Counted from the stretch's first letter, positions 10,165 to 20,546 are shown. The stretch: 64,000 nt of DNA from Halopseudomonas xinjiangensis (GCF_900104945.1 NZ_LT629736.1:3003001-3067000), one strand, 5' to 3'. The notes: generated by a model from the sequence alone, not told the origin. Made by a program: numbers and translations.

Positions 10165-12306
10165 ATGTCTGCAATAGAAGTGTTTGCCGAGCGACTCGGC
10201 GACTATCTCGAACCGGATCAGGTCAACCTGGTCCGGCGCGCCTATTTCTACGCCGAGCAGGCCCATGATGGCCAGACCCGGCGTAGTGGCGAACCCTACG
10301 TTACCCACCCGCTAGCCGTAGCCGGCATTCTCGCCGGCATGCACATGGATCATCAGAGCCTGATGGCGGCCATGCTGCACGATGTCATCGAAGACACCGG
10401 CATCCCCAAAGACGCGCTTATCTCGCAGTTTGGCGACACGGTTGCCGAGCTGGTTGATGGTGTCAGCAAGCTGACCCAGATGACCTTCGAGACTAAGGCC
10501 GAGGCGCAGGCGGAAAACTTCCAGAAGATGGCCCTCGCCATGGCGCGGGACATCCGCGTCATCCTGGTGAAGCTGGCCGACCGGCTACACAACATGCGCA
10601 CCCTGGGTGCCCTGTCTGGCGAGAAGCGCCGACGCATCGCCAAAGAAACGCTGGAGATCTACGCACCGATTGCCAACCGCCTGGGCATGCACAGCCTGAG
10701 CACCGAGTTCGAAGACCTCGGCTTCAAGGCCATGTACCCGATGCGCGCGCAGTTGATCGACCGCGCAGTGCGCAGCGCCCGGGGCAATCGCAAGGAACTG
10801 CTGAGCAAAATCCTCGACACGCTGCAAACCTGCCTGGAGCGCGAAGGGATCCCAGGCCGCGTGATCGGTCGCGAGAAGCATCTGTTCGGCATCTATCAAA
10901 AGATGCGCGGCAAGCGAAAGTCGTTCAACGAGATCATGGACGTGTACGCGTTCCGCATCATCGTCGACAAGGCCGACACCTGCTATCGCGCGCTCGGTGC
11001 AGTACATAACCTCTACAAGCCGTTCCCGGGACGCTTCAAGGATTACATCGCGATTCCCAAGGCGAACGGCTATCAGTCGCTGCACACCACGCTGTTCGGC
11101 ATGCATGGCGTGCCCATCGAAATCCAGATCCGCACCGAGGAGATGGAAGAGCTGGCCAACAACGGCATTGCCGCGCACTGGGTGTATAAATCCAAGGAAG
11201 ACGTGATCAACGGCAATCACGCGCGCACCCGCCAGTGGCTGAAGAGCGTACTGGAGCTGCAACAGCGCGCGGGTAACTCGCTGGAGTTCATCGAGAACGT
11301 CAAGATCGACCTGTTCCCGGACGAAGTCTACATTTTCACGCCCAAGGGGCGGATCATGGAGCTTCCGAAGGGCTCGACCCCGGTCGACTTCGCCTACGCC
11401 GTGCATACCGATGTAGGCAATAGCTGCATCGCCTGCCGCGTCAACCGGCGCCTGGCACCCCTTTCCGAACCGCTACAGAGCGGGCAGACCGTCGAGATCA
11501 TCACCGCGCCCGGTGCGCGGCCGAACCCAGCCTGGCTGAGCTTCGTCATCACCGGCAAGGCGCGCAGCAACATCCGTCACTTCCTCAAGCACCAGCGCCA
11601 TTCCGAATCCATCGCACTGGGCGAGCGGCTGCTGGAGAAGGTACTGGTCAGCTTCGACACTACCCTCAGCGACATACCGCAGCCTCGCGTGCACCAGGTG
11701 CTGGAAGATTGCGGCATGGACAGCCTGGAAGAACTGCTCGCCGACATCGGGCTGGGCAATCGCATGGCCTACGTGGTCGCGCGTCGCCTGCTGGCCAGCG
11801 AAAGCAGCGGCGAGATCGAGGCGGCGAAGGTCGCCGAGCCGGACGATGCGCAGATTCGCGAGATGCCGCTGGCGATCCGCGGCACCGAGGGCCTGGTGGT
11901 CAGCTTCGCGCGCTGCTGCAACCCGATCCCGGGGGATCCGATCGTCGGCTACCTCTCCTCCGGCAAGGGTATGGTGATTCACCAGGAAAACTGCAAGAAC
12001 CTCGCAGACAACCGTCATAGCGACGAGAACATACTGCATCTCACCTGGGACAAGGACGTGACCGGCGAATTTACTGTTGAGCTTCGCGTCGAGCTGGAGC
12101 ACGAGCGCGGCATCATCGCGCAGCTGGCCACCGGTATCACCATGGCCGACGCAAGTATCGACAAGATCAGCGTCGACGAGCGCGACGGCCGCACCAGCGT
12201 CGTTCAGCTGGTGGTGCGCGTACGCGACCGCCTGCACCTTTCCCAACTGATCAAGCGTATCCGTGTGTTGAGCGGCGTGCTGCGCATCACCCGACTGAAA
12301 AACTGA
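10165..12306 (+). CDS. spoT: Bifunctional (p)ppGpp synthetase/hydrolase SpoT
   Basis: A 713-residue RelA/SpoT homologue with an HD hydrolase domain ([13 protein letters not shown] and [13 protein letters not shown]), a synthetase domain ([14 protein letters not shown], then [16 protein letters not shown]), TGS ([20 protein letters not shown]) and a C-terminal ACT domain. The intact HD residues support hydrolase activity and so SpoT over RelA, as does the rpoZ-spoT position. The start at 10165 follows an AGGAG site. Confidence 0.97.
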   Translation: MSAIEVFAERLGDYLEPDQVNLVRRAYFYAEQAHDGQTRRSGEPYVTHPLAVAGILAGMHMDHQSLMAAMLHDVIEDTGIPKDALISQFGDTVAELVDGVSKLTQMTFETKAEAQAENFQKMALAMARDIRVILVKLADRLHNMRTLGALSGEKRRRIAKETLEIYAPIANRLGMHSLSTEFEDLGFKAMYPMRAQLIDRAVRSARGNRKELLSKILDTLQTCLEREGIPGRVIGREKHLFGIYQKMRGKRKSFNEIMDVYAFRIIVDKADTCYRALGAVHNLYKPFPGRFKDYIAIPKANGYQSLHTTLFGMHGVPIEIQIRTEEMEELANNGIAAHWVYKSKEDVINGNHARTRQWLKSVLELQQRAGNSLEFIENVKIDLFPDEVYIFTPKGRIMELPKGSTPVDFAYAVHTDVGNSCIACRVNRRLAPLSEPLQSGQTVEIITAPGARPNPAWLSFVITGKARSNIRHFLKHQRHSESIALGERLLEKVLVSFDTTLSDIPQPRVHQVLEDCGMDSLEELLADIGLGNRMAYVVARRLLASESSGEIEAAKVAEPDDAQIREMPLAIRGTEGLVVSFARCCNPIPGDPIVGYLSSGKGMVIHQENCKNLADNRHSDENILHLTWDKDVTGEFTVELRVELEHERGIIAQLATGITMADASIDKISVDERDGRTSVVQLVVRVRDRLHLSQLIKRIRVLSGVLRITRLKN

Positions 12307-12323
12307 TCCGATCCGGAGCAAAC

Positions 12324-12704
12324 ATGAACAAGCAAGTCATCACCAGCGACCAGGCACCGGCCGCTATCGGCACCTATTCACAGGCCATCAAGGTCGGCAA
12401 CACCGTATACCTGTCCGGGCAGATCCCGCTGGACCCGGCCACGATGGAAGTCGTCGAAGGCATGGAGCAGCAGATCTGTCGCGTATTCGACAACCTGCAG
12501 GCAGTGGCCGAAGCGGCCGGCGGCTCGCTGCAGCATATCGTCAAGCTGAACATCTTCCTGACTGATCTGAGTCACTTCGGTCTGGTCAACGAAGTCATGG
12601 CGCGCTATTTCAAGCAGCCCTACCCGGCGCGCGCCGCCATCGGCGTCGCGTCCTTGCCCAAGGGCGTGCCGGTCGAGATGGACGGCGTGATGGTCGTTGG
12701 CTAA
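12324..12704 (+). CDS. ridA: RidA family enamine/imine deaminase
   Basis: A 126-residue member of the RidA/YjgF family, which hydrolyses reactive enamine/imine intermediates such as 2-aminoacrylate. Motifs include [22 protein letters not shown] and the C-terminal [18 protein letters not shown] with the substrate-binding Arg. It follows spoT by 17 bp, as in other Pseudomonas, and is followed by a strong terminator. Confidence 0.96.
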   Translation: MNKQVITSDQAPAAIGTYSQAIKVGNTVYLSGQIPLDPATMEVVEGMEQQICRVFDNLQAVAEAAGGSLQHIVKLNIFLTDLSHFGLVNEVMARYFKQPYPARAAIGVASLPKGVPVEMDGVMVVG

Positions 12705-12716
12705 TCGCCACCCAGC

Positions 12717-12742
12717 AAAAAGGCGCCATTCGGCGCCTTTTT
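12717..12742. terminator. Bidirectional rho-independent terminator between ridA and osmC
   Basis: A perfect 11-bp stem AAAAAGGCGCC / GGCGCCTTTTT with loop ATTC. T-runs follow on both strands, so it can serve convergent ridA and osmC. Confidence 0.9.
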
Positions 12743-12768
12743 TTGTACCCTTTCGTACCCGCCGCCTC

Positions 12769-13194
12769 TCACTGCGAGAGGTAGGCTTCCATGGTGATCT
12801 CGGCATTCAGCAACTTCGACACCGGGCATCCCGCCTTGGCCTTGTTGGCTATTTCGGTGAATTTATTTTCTTCGATCTCCGGGATGTGTGCCTGGACATC
12901 GAGATGCACTGCGGTGATGGCGAAACCGTCGGCCTGCTTCTCCAGCGATACCTCGGCGGTCGTGGCAATCTTTGTCGGCGTGTAGCCTTCCTGACCGAGC
13001 AGCATGGAGAATGCCATGGAAAAGCATCCGGCATGCGCCGCACCGATCAGTTCCTCGGGGTTGGTGCCCGGCCCGTCTTCGAACCGGGTGTTGAAACCAT
13101 AGGGTGAACTGTCCAACACACCGCTTTCGGTGGTGATGGTACCCGAGCCTTCCTTGACGCTACCTTCCCACTCAGCTGAACCTGTCTTTTTCAT
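12769..13194 (-). CDS. osmC: OsmC family peroxiredoxin
   Basis: The 141-residue protein is an OsmC-type thiol peroxidase that reduces organic hydroperoxides. The two redox cysteines are in [12 protein letters not shown] and [14 protein letters not shown]. The N-terminal segment [17 protein letters not shown] is typical of OsmC rather than Ohr. It lies close to oxyR, but direct control by OxyR is not shown by the sequence. Confidence 0.92.
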   Translation of the reverse strand: MKKTGSAEWEGSVKEGSGTITTESGVLDSSPYGFNTRFEDGPGTNPEELIGAAHAGCFSMAFSMLLGQEGYTPTKIATTAEVSLEKQADGFAITAVHLDVQAHIPEIEENKFTEIANKAKAGCPVSKLLNAEITMEAYLSQ

Positions 13195-13259
13195 GGTGAT
13201 GCCCTCCGCGTTTAGAGTCCGGTGGACAACGCTCGCCGCCGAAGATTACCCAGCGACGC

Positions 13260-14105
13260 TCAGACCGCGTTCAGCATCGCCGCGTAGCCTTCCCGGTAAC
13301 TTGGGTAGACTGGCTCCCAGCCGCTTTCCCGAGCAAGCTCGTTACTGCACCGCTTGCTGCCTACCCGGCCGATTTCGCGCCCGTCAGGCTGCAGCGACGT
13401 GCCGAGTTGCTCGGCGAGCCAACTGCATACCGCGTGCAGCGGCGCCGGCTCGTCATCCACACCCAGATAACAGGGCGCGAGCAGTTCGCCGTTCTCTGCT
13501 TCGAGCAGAAGGTGCTCGAGCAGGCCAGCGGCGTCGTCACGATGAATGCGGTTGGAGTATTGTGGCGGCTCGGCCGGTACCGACACCCCCGCGCGCACCT
13601 GGTCGATCAATCGGTTGCGTCCCGGACCGTAGATCCCCGCCAGTCTCACCACCGAAGCCGGCATGCCGCTGCGCAGCGCCACGTCTTCAGCTTCGATCAG
13701 CACCCGGGCCGTTTCCGACCCGGCCAGGGCGGGGCTATTCTCGGTCACCCACTCGCCCTGAGTTTGTCCGTAAACGCCAGTGCTGGACACTTGCAGCAGA
13801 TGCCGCGCCTGTTGCCGGCGCTCCCGCATCCAGCCGACCAGGTTACGCAAGCCGGCGACATACAGCTGCTGGTACAACTCGGCGTCGCGCTTGCCCGCGG
13901 CAGGACAATAGACCAGGTAATCGACCTTCCGCGGCCAGGCTTCGGGGCACTCGGCTCGGGTAAGGTCGCCGGCGACCGGCAACACACCCTCGGGCAACCG
14001 GGATACATCCCGACGCAACCCATGGACCGCCCAGCCCCGAGCCATCAGTCGCTCGGCCAGAGCGCTACCCAGGTCGCCGCAACCGGCAATCACTACCTGT
14101 CTCAT
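13260..14105 (-). CDS. NAD(P)-dependent epimerase/SDR family protein (YeeZ-like)
   Basis: A 281-residue Rossmann-fold protein with an N-terminal dinucleotide motif GCGDLGSALAERL. The segment SSTGVYGQTQGEWVTENSP contains the extended-SDR Y position but lacks a clean YxxxK, so catalysis is uncertain. It resembles E. coli YeeZ-like epimerases. The substrate is unknown. It is divergent from oxyR. Confidence 0.85.
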   Translation of the reverse strand: MRQVVIAGCGDLGSALAERLMARGWAVHGLRRDVSRLPEGVLPVAGDLTRAECPEAWPRKVDYLVYCPAAGKRDAELYQQLYVAGLRNLVGWMRERRQQARHLLQVSSTGVYGQTQGEWVTENSPALAGSETARVLIEAEDVALRSGMPASVVRLAGIYGPGRNRLIDQVRAGVSVPAEPPQYSNRIHRDDAAGLLEHLLLEAENGELLAPCYLGVDDEPAPLHAVCSWLAEQLGTSLQPDGREIGRVGSKRCSNELARESGWEPVYPSYREGYAAMLNAV

Positions 14106-14174
14106 TCGATTGTTTTCCTCTATCGGCCAACCCGCTATGCTTGGCTTGAATACATTGTGGAATCAGTATAAGCC

Positions 14175-15098
14175 ATGACCCTCACTGAACTGCGCTACAT
14201 CGTCACCCTGGCCCAGGAACAGCACTTCGGCCACGCCGCCGAACGCTGTCACGTGTCGCAGCCGACGCTCAGCGTGGGCGTCAAGAAGCTCGAGGACGAG
14301 CTGGGCATCATGATCTTCGAACGCAGCAAGAGCGCCGTGCGGGTGACGCCGATTGGCGAGCGCATCGTTGCGCAGGCGCAGAAGGTGCTGGAAGAGGCCT
14401 TGGCCATTCGTGAACTGGCCACTGCCGGCAAGAATCAGCTGTCCGCGCCGCTGAAAGTGGGTGCTATCTATACGATCGGCCCGTATCTGTTCCCGCATCT
14501 GGTACCGCAGCTGCATCGCGTCGCGCCGGAGATGCCGCTGTACATCGAAGAAAACTTCACGCATGTGCTGCGTGACAAGCTGCGTAACGGCGAGCTTGAC
14601 GCGATCATCGTCGCGTTACCGTTCAACGAGCCGGACGTGCTGACCAAGCCGCTGTATGACGAGCCTTTCAGTCTGCTGGTGCCGGCCAACCATGCCTGGG
14701 CGAACCGCGATACGGTCACCCTTGATGAACTGGATGACAGCAAGCTGCTGCTGCTGGGTGAAGGCCATTGCTTCCGCGACCAGGTGCTTGAAGCCTGCCC
14801 GAGCATCCGCAAGGGCGAGGAGCAACACAAGCACACCACGGTGGAATCCAGTTCGCTGGAGACCATTCGCCACATGGTGGCTTCCGGCATCGGCATGACA
14901 GTACTGCCGATGTCCGCTGCCGATGATCGTTATTACAGCTCGGAACTGCTGGTGACCAAGCAGTTCCGCTCGCCGGTGCCCTACCGCACCGTGGCCATCG
15001 CCTGGCGCGCCAGCTTCCCGCGGCCCAAGGCCGTCGAGATGCTCAGTGACTCGATTCGCCTGTGCTCGATCAGCCAGCCCCCGCAAGCCGCCAAGTAA
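14175..15098 (+). CDS. oxyR: Hydrogen peroxide-sensing LysR regulator OxyR
   Basis: A 307-residue LysR-type regulator with an N-terminal winged helix (HFGHAAERCHVSQPTLS) and a C-terminal sensor domain. The two redox cysteines fall at residues 199 and 208 (GEGHCFRDQVLEACP), the same numbering as E. coli OxyR, with the conserved TTVESSSLETIRHMVASGIG segment after them. H2O2 forms a disulfide that activates catalase and peroxidase genes. recG starts 2 bp after its stop, the oxyR-recG operon known in Pseudomonas. Confidence 0.97.
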   Translation: MTLTELRYIVTLAQEQHFGHAAERCHVSQPTLSVGVKKLEDELGIMIFERSKSAVRVTPIGERIVAQAQKVLEEALAIRELATAGKNQLSAPLKVGAIYTIGPYLFPHLVPQLHRVAPEMPLYIEENFTHVLRDKLRNGELDAIIVALPFNEPDVLTKPLYDEPFSLLVPANHAWANRDTVTLDELDDSKLLLLGEGHCFRDQVLEACPSIRKGEEQHKHTTVESSSLETIRHMVASGIGMTVLPMSAADDRYYSSELLVTKQFRSPVPYRTVAIAWRASFPRPKAVEMLSDSIRLCSISQPPQAAK

Positions 15099-15100
15099 AG

Positions 15101-17185
15101 ATGTCGCCACGCTCCGAGCGCACCGGCCTGACGGTGATCAAGGGTGTCGGGCCGGCGCTGGCGGAGAAGCTCGAACGTCTCGGGCTGCGCAGCGTCGAGG
15201 ACGTGTTGTTTCATTTACCGCTGCGCTACCAGGATCGAACGCGCGTCACACCGATCGGCGCGCTGCGGCCGGGGATGGATGCGGTGGTCGAGGGCGTGGT
15301 GCAGGCCGCCGACGTGGTCATGGGCCGTCGCCGCAGTCTGCTTTGCAGGCTGCAGGACGGCACCGGCACCCTGAGCCTGCGCTTCTATCACTTTTCCGCG
15401 GCACTGAAGACCAGCCTGCAGCGCGGCACCCATCTGCGCTGCTATGGCGAGGTGCGCCCCGGCGCGTCCGGCCTGGAGATCTACCATCCGGAAATGCAGA
15501 ACCTGGAAAGCCGGGAGGCTGCCCCGGTCGCCGAAACCCTGACCCCGATCTACCCGGCCACCGAAGGGCTGTCTCAGTTGCGCCTGCGCAGCCTCAGCGA
15601 GGCCGCACTGCAGTGGCTTGAATCGGGCAACAGCCTGAGCGAACTGCTGCCAGCCGCTATCGCCGCCGACTACGAGCTGGCTCCTCTGCGCGAGGCAATC
15701 CGCACGCTGCATCGGCCGCCGCCGGACGTTGACCTGGAAGCACTGCAGGACGGTCGCCACTGGGCTCAGCACCGGCTGGCTTTCGAGGAGCTGATGGCCC
15801 ATCAGTTGGCCATGTTGCGTTTGCGGGCGCAAATCCGCTCGCGCCGTGCACCGGTGATGAGCGCCAGCGGCGAACTGGCCGGCCAGTATGTCAGGCAACT
15901 CGGTTTTCCTCTGACCGGTGCGCAGCGCCGGGTTGCCGAAGAGGTCGTGCGTGATCTGCAGCAGCCTCGCCCGATGTTGCGACTGGTGCAGGGCGACGTC
16001 GGCGCCGGCAAGACGGTGGTCGCCGCGCTGGCCGCGCTGCAAGCCCTGGAAGCCGGCTGGCAGGTCGCGTTGATGGCGCCGACCGAAATCCTCGCCGAAC
16101 AGCATTTCATCAACTTCCAACGCTGGTTCGCGCCGCTAGGCATCTCCGTCGCCTGGATGGCCGGCAAACTCAAGGGCAAGGCCCGCACCAACCAGCTGCA
16201 ACTGATTGCTACTGGCGATGCAGCCATGGTCGTCGGCACCCACGCCCTGTTTCAGGAAGAGGTGCGCTTTCACAATCTGGGGCTGGCGATCATCGACGAG
16301 CAGCATCGCTTCGGCGTGCAGCAACGCCTGGCCCTGCGTGACAAAGGCGCTGCCGGGCAGTTCTCGCCACACCAGTTGATCATGACCGCGACGCCGATCC
16401 CGCGTACGTTGGCGATGAGCGCCTACGCCGATCTGGACACCTCGGTACTCGACGAATTACCGCCGGGGCGCACGCCGATCAACACGGTTCTGATCTCCGA
16501 CAGCCGCCGCGAGGAAGTGGTCGAGCGTGTCCGCGCGGGGTGTTCGGAAGGCCGGCAGGCATACTGGGTCTGCACCTTGATCGAGGAATCCGAGCAGCTC
16601 CAGGCGCAGGCTGCCGAAGTCAGCTGGGCAGAGCTCTGCGAAATCCTCCCGGAGCTGTCCATCGGGTTGATCCACGGACGCATGAAGCCTGCGGAAAAAG
16701 CCGAGATTATGGCGGCCTTCAAGGCCGGCGACCTGCATCTTCTGGTCGCCACCACGGTGATCGAAGTCGGCGTGGATGTACCCAACGCCAGCCTGATGAT
16801 CATCGAGAACCCTGAGCGGCTGGGGCTGGCCCAGCTGCATCAGTTACGCGGCCGGGTCGGCCGGGGCAGCACCGCGAGCCACTGCGTCCTCCTGTATCAC
16901 GCGCCGTTGTCGGCGCTGGGTCGCGAACGCCTGGGCATCATGCGTGAAAGCTCCGATGGCTTTGTCATTGCTGAAAAGGACCTGGAGCTGCGTGGCCCCG
17001 GGGAAGTGCTCGGCACCCGGCAGACCGGTCTGGTGCAGTTTCGCGTGGCCGATCTGGTGCGCGATGCAGATTTGCTACCAGCTGTGCAGGAAGCGTCCAA
17101 ACGGCTTGCTCGCGAGTATCCCGACTGCGTGCAACCGCTTATCGACCGGTGGTTGGCTCAGGGGCAGCAATTCGCGCAAGTCTGA
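15101..17185 (+). CDS. recG: ATP-dependent DNA helicase RecG
   Basis: A 694-residue branch-migrating helicase that remodels stalled forks and D-loops. It starts MSPRSERTGLTVIKGVGP two bases after oxyR; the in-frame start at 15062 inside oxyR was rejected. It contains the wedge/OB domain, Walker A (QGDVGAGKTVVAALA), the DEQH box in IIDEQHRFGVQQR, motif III (MTATPIPRTLAM), and the C-terminal LRGRVGRG and TGLVQFRVADLVRD elements. Confidence 0.97.
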   Translation: MSPRSERTGLTVIKGVGPALAEKLERLGLRSVEDVLFHLPLRYQDRTRVTPIGALRPGMDAVVEGVVQAADVVMGRRRSLLCRLQDGTGTLSLRFYHFSAALKTSLQRGTHLRCYGEVRPGASGLEIYHPEMQNLESREAAPVAETLTPIYPATEGLSQLRLRSLSEAALQWLESGNSLSELLPAAIAADYELAPLREAIRTLHRPPPDVDLEALQDGRHWAQHRLAFEELMAHQLAMLRLRAQIRSRRAPVMSASGELAGQYVRQLGFPLTGAQRRVAEEVVRDLQQPRPMLRLVQGDVGAGKTVVAALAALQALEAGWQVALMAPTEILAEQHFINFQRWFAPLGISVAWMAGKLKGKARTNQLQLIATGDAAMVVGTHALFQEEVRFHNLGLAIIDEQHRFGVQQRLALRDKGAAGQFSPHQLIMTATPIPRTLAMSAYADLDTSVLDELPPGRTPINTVLISDSRREEVVERVRAGCSEGRQAYWVCTLIEESEQLQAQAAEVSWAELCEILPELSIGLIHGRMKPAEKAEIMAAFKAGDLHLLVATTVIEVGVDVPNASLMIIENPERLGLAQLHQLRGRVGRGSTASHCVLLYHAPLSALGRERLGIMRESSDGFVIAEKDLELRGPGEVLGTRQTGLVQFRVADLVRDADLLPAVQEASKRLAREYPDCVQPLIDRWLAQGQQFAQV

Positions 17186-17266
17186 CCCGTCCGGCCACGG
17201 TTGCCATGCTAAGATCAGCGAAAAAGCCTGAAGAGGCCTCCGGCCCGACCAAAAGGAACTCGCCTG

Positions 17267-18676
17267 ATGAACACGCTCGCCGTCACCGATGCAGGCCACA
17301 CCAGCCTGCCAGATTCGATCGAGAAGCTGCTGCAACAGCAGGGAATTGGCTATCACCTGCGCCAGGCGGACCAGCTCGGGCCGCTGGCACAACAGGTCCA
17401 GGCTTGCCTGCTAGGCGATAGCGTCGGCATGTTGCTGGCATTGTTCCCGCGTGACCGCCTGATCGATCTCAAGCGCATCGGCGAACTGCTCGGGCGTGAG
17501 CTGGAGCCGGTGCGTATGGCGCAGGCCGAGCGCATCCTCGCCAAGCATGGGATCAGCACCGTTCCCGGTCTGCCGATGATCTTCGGCTCTCCCTGCGTAT
17601 TCGAACAACAGCTGGTCGAGCACAACCGACTGTGGATCGACAGCGGTCTGCCGGGCCTGTATCTGGAGATCGAAAGCGACGATATCGGCTCGCTGATATC
17701 CAAGGCCAGTTCCGGCCGCTTCTCAGTGCCCCTGAGCAGCCTGGAACCCTTGCCCAGCGACCCCGAGCAGGACCGCAACAACATCAGCGATGCGGTGAAG
17801 AATTTCACGGCTTTGCGCATGCGCCAGCGGCTGGAAGAAACCATTGAGATTCCACCGCTACCGGAAACCGCGCAGAAAGTCATGAAGCTGCGGGTGGACC
17901 CGGATGCGACCATCGAACAACTGGCAGACGTGGTAGAAACCGACCCCAGCCTGGCCGCCCAGGTGGTCAGCTGGGCTTCATCTCCCTACTACGCCGCCCC
18001 AGGCAAGATCCGCTCGGTGGAAGACGCGATCGGTCGGGTGCTGGGCTTCGATCTGGTGATCAACCTGGCGGTGGGGCTAGCACTGGGCAAGACGTTCAGC
18101 CTGCCCAAGGACACCGCCGAAGGCAGCACCCAGTACTGGGAGCAGGCGATCTACAGCGCAGCGATAATCGAAGGTCTGGCCAAGGCCATGCCGCGCAACA
18201 AACGGCCCGAGCTGGGGCTGAATTACCTGGCCGGTCTGCTGCACAACTTTGGCTATCTGGTATTGGCCTATATCTTCCCGCCATACTTCAAGCTGATATG
18301 CCGGCATGTGGAGGCCAACCCGCATGTGCCGTCTCACCTGATCGAACAGCACCTGCTAGGCGTCACCCGCGATCAGATCGGTAGCTGGCTGATGCGTTAC
18401 TGGGACATGCCCGCGGAAGTCTCCACGGCGATTCGCTATCAGCACGACGCGAACTATGACGGCGACCTGCACGTGTACGCCAACCTGGTGTACCTGACGC
18501 TGGCGTTGCTCCGTGAGCGTGACATCGGCAGCGGACCGCAGATGCCGATCCCCGATGCGCTGCTGGAGCGGCTGAACCTGTCGCGCGACGATGCGGCAAA
18601 GGCGGCTGACAAGGTATTGGATGCGCGCGATGCCCTACGCGTGCTGGTGCACGAGTTCAAGCACGGCTGGAAATGA
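17267..18676 (+). CDS. YbaK-like/HDOD domain signalling protein
   Basis: A 469-residue two-part protein. Residues about 15-160 resemble the YbaK/aminoacyl-tRNA deacylase fold (CLLGDSVGMLLALFPRDRLIDL, GLPMIFGSPCVFEQQLVEH). Residues about 185-400 form an HDOD domain (IPPLPETAQKVMKLRVDPDATI, GLLHNFGYLVLAYIFP). HDOD proteins act in signalling and usually lack a full HD metal site. A homologue follows recG in P. aeruginosa (recalled synteny). The biochemical role is unknown. Confidence 0.88.
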   Translation: MNTLAVTDAGHTSLPDSIEKLLQQQGIGYHLRQADQLGPLAQQVQACLLGDSVGMLLALFPRDRLIDLKRIGELLGRELEPVRMAQAERILAKHGISTVPGLPMIFGSPCVFEQQLVEHNRLWIDSGLPGLYLEIESDDIGSLISKASSGRFSVPLSSLEPLPSDPEQDRNNISDAVKNFTALRMRQRLEETIEIPPLPETAQKVMKLRVDPDATIEQLADVVETDPSLAAQVVSWASSPYYAAPGKIRSVEDAIGRVLGFDLVINLAVGLALGKTFSLPKDTAEGSTQYWEQAIYSAAIIEGLAKAMPRNKRPELGLNYLAGLLHNFGYLVLAYIFPPYFKLICRHVEANPHVPSHLIEQHLLGVTRDQIGSWLMRYWDMPAEVSTAIRYQHDANYDGDLHVYANLVYLTLALLRERDIGSGPQMPIPDALLERLNLSRDDAAKAADKVLDARDALRVLVHEFKHGWK

Positions 18677-18687
18677 TGGTAGTCGCA

Positions 18688-18711
18688 CCGGAGGCCTGAA
18701 ACGGCCTCCGG
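18688..18711. terminator. Hairpin between the convergent HDOD gene and HU gene
   Basis: A perfect 9-bp stem CCGGAGGCC / GGCCTCCGG with a six-base loop. No strong T-run is seen, so it may be a weak terminator or an mRNA-stabilising hairpin. Confidence 0.5.
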
Positions 18712-18720
18712 CCGGCGGGC

Positions 18721-18993
18721 TCAATTAACCGAGTCGCGCAGACTCTTGCCCGGTTTGAAGGAAACGGTGTTGCTGGCCTTGATCTGGACCGGATCACCGG
18801 TCTGAGGGTTCTTCCCTGTGCGGGCTCCGCGATGACGCTGCAGGAACGTGCCGAACCCAACCAGGGTCACGGTATCCTTGCGGCTCAGAGCCTGGGTGAT
18901 TTCATCGAGAACCGCGTTCAGAACACGGTTGGCCTGGTCCTTGCTCAGGTCGGCCTTGTCGGCAATCGCCGCGGCGAGATCCGGTTTACGCAT
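18721..18993 (-). CDS. HU family DNA-binding protein
   Basis: A 90-residue HU/IHF-family nucleoid protein. It has an N-terminal helical dimerisation part (MRKPDLAAAIADKADLSKDQ), the VTLVGFGTFLQRHRGARTGKNPQTG strand-arm segment, and the DNA-contacting arm with the proline near GDPVQIKASNTVSFKPGK. The lack of IHF-specific features favours HU. It lies upstream of the rubredoxin reductase on the same strand order as in P. aeruginosa. Confidence 0.95.
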   Translation of the reverse strand: MRKPDLAAAIADKADLSKDQANRVLNAVLDEITQALSRKDTVTLVGFGTFLQRHRGARTGKNPQTGDPVQIKASNTVSFKPGKSLRDSVN

Positions 18994-19200
18994 ATTGAAG
19001 CCTCATTGTCTGTTGTTTTTGTTTTTCCTGCCGCGTCCTCGCGACAGCGCAAGGCGACCAGTACCCGGCGGCCTGGCATGTCCCAGCCAAGCCAGCATGG
19101 CATGAGTCGTGGCGTTGCGCCAGAGCTCAGGGCGACAGAGCCGGACAGAACATCGTCGTTTGCTGACAAAAGGCAGGCGAAACCCGCCAGACGGCCTATC

Positions 19201-20355
19201 TCAAGGCATCCATGGCGGTAATTGACGGTTCAGCTGAAGCTTTTCACTGACCAGCGCCCCTGTCAGTGCATAGCCGTGCAACTGACCGCTTTCATCTTTG
19301 AACAGGGCGCGGCGATCAGCGCCTTCGCCAGTGATGGTCCAGCTCCCCGAGGTTGCCGTCAGCGGGGGTGAGACGACCAGCGGGCAGGCCGGCGTTTTCA
19401 CCGTGATCGGCATTGGTCCGTAACTCAGCTCAGCGTCACCACCCGCCAGATTCTGCGCCAGCACCCGGGCTGCGGCCATCAACGGCATCACGTACATCAG
19501 GCTCAGCGACCCGACTTCGGCGCAATCGCCCAGAGCGAAAATGTGTTCGGCGGAGGTACGCAGACGTCGATCCACCTTGATGCCGTGCGCCACATCGATT
19601 CCGGCCTGTTCAGCCAGCGCCCGCCCCGGCACCAGACCGATTGCCGACAGACCCTGCTGGCCCTCGACCAGCGTACCGTCCTCGAGCGTCACGCGGATGC
19701 CTGCACCGCCGGGCTGGATGTCCCGAACGCCCTGTCCGAAATGGAACCGCACACCCAGGGCCTCGAGGCCGGCCCGCACCGCTTCGGCAATTTCCGGCGG
19801 CAGCAGACCGGCCATGACCTGGGTGTCCGGCGCCACGATCCGCACGGAAAAGCCAGCTGCGGCGAGATCATTGGCATACTCGCAACCGATCAGGCCGGCA
19901 CCGATGATGACCACATCCGATTTGCCGGCGACCGCCGCGCGAAACCGGGCGTAATCGCCCAGATCGTTGATCGACAGCAGCCGCTCGCCTAGCACCTCGG
20001 CCCATGGCAGGCGACGCGCCTCGGCGCCACTGGCCAGCACCAGATCGCTGTAGGCCAGCTGGCCCTGCGTGGTCAGCACGCGACGGGTGGCCGGATCGAG
20101 CCCGGTGACCCGGGTCTGGGTAAGGATCTCGGCGTTCAGCTGCTCGGCCATCGCCTCGGCCGATTGCATGGCCAGCTCGTCGGCCTCCTTGCCCTTGGCG
20201 AAGCCGGTCGAAATCATCGGCTTGGAATAGAACCGCCCGTCATCGGCGGTGACCAGGCACAGCGGTCGTTCGGTATCGAGCTTGCGAAACTCACGGGCCA
20301 GGTTGTAACCGGCCAGGCCGGTACCCAGGATCAACAGCGGAGCAGAATCAGACAC
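19201..20355 (-). CDS. rubB: Rubredoxin-NAD(+) reductase
   Basis: A 384-residue FAD/NAD pyridine nucleotide-disulfide oxidoreductase that passes electrons from NADH to rubredoxin. The FAD motif GTGLAGYNLAREFRKL is at the N terminus, the NAD motif VVIIGAGLIGCEYANDLAAAG is in the middle, and the FAD-binding HIFALGDCAEVGSLSLMYV is near residue 275. The start is GTG at 20355 (VSDSAPLLILG), which matches the family N terminus; the upstream ATG at 20433 adds unrelated sequence. Rubredoxin lies 23 bp upstream. Confidence 0.93.
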   Translation of the reverse strand: MSDSAPLLILGTGLAGYNLAREFRKLDTERPLCLVTADDGRFYSKPMISTGFAKGKEADELAMQSAEAMAEQLNAEILTQTRVTGLDPATRRVLTTQGQLAYSDLVLASGAEARRLPWAEVLGERLLSINDLGDYARFRAAVAGKSDVVIIGAGLIGCEYANDLAAAGFSVRIVAPDTQVMAGLLPPEIAEAVRAGLEALGVRFHFGQGVRDIQPGGAGIRVTLEDGTLVEGQQGLSAIGLVPGRALAEQAGIDVAHGIKVDRRLRTSAEHIFALGDCAEVGSLSLMYVMPLMAAARVLAQNLAGGDAELSYGPMPITVKTPACPLVVSPPLTATSGSWTITGEGADRRALFKDESGQLHGYALTGALVSEKLQLNRQLPPWMP

Positions 20356-20378
20356 GAGATATTTCCTGAACAGATGAA

Positions 20379-20546
20379 TCAGCCGATCTCGATCATCTCG
20401 AAATCTTCCTTGCCCACGCCGCAATCCGGACACATCCAGTCGGCGGGCACGTCTTCCCAGCGGGTGCCCGGCGCAATGCCGTCATCCGGCCAGCCTTCGG
20501 CCTCGTCATAGATCAGACCACACACTACACACTGCCACTTCTTCAT
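20379..20546 (-). CDS. rubA: Rubredoxin
   Basis: A 55-residue one-iron electron carrier. Four iron-ligand cysteines are at residues 6, 9, 39 and 42 ([17 protein letters not shown] and [13 protein letters not shown]). It donates electrons to alkane hydroxylases or oxygen/peroxide reductases in relatives. No alkB is in the window, so the partner is unknown. It forms an operon with the reductase gene. Only one rubredoxin is present here, while P. aeruginosa has two in tandem. Confidence 0.96.
   Translation of the reverse strand: MKKWQCVVCGLIYDEAEGWPDDGIAPGTRWEDVPADWMCPDCGVGKEDFEMIEIG

Noticed and set aside
13260-14105. The epimerase-like gene as a classical GalE enzyme
   Set aside because: The YxxxK catalytic pair is not clear and the length and motifs fit YeeZ-like proteins better.
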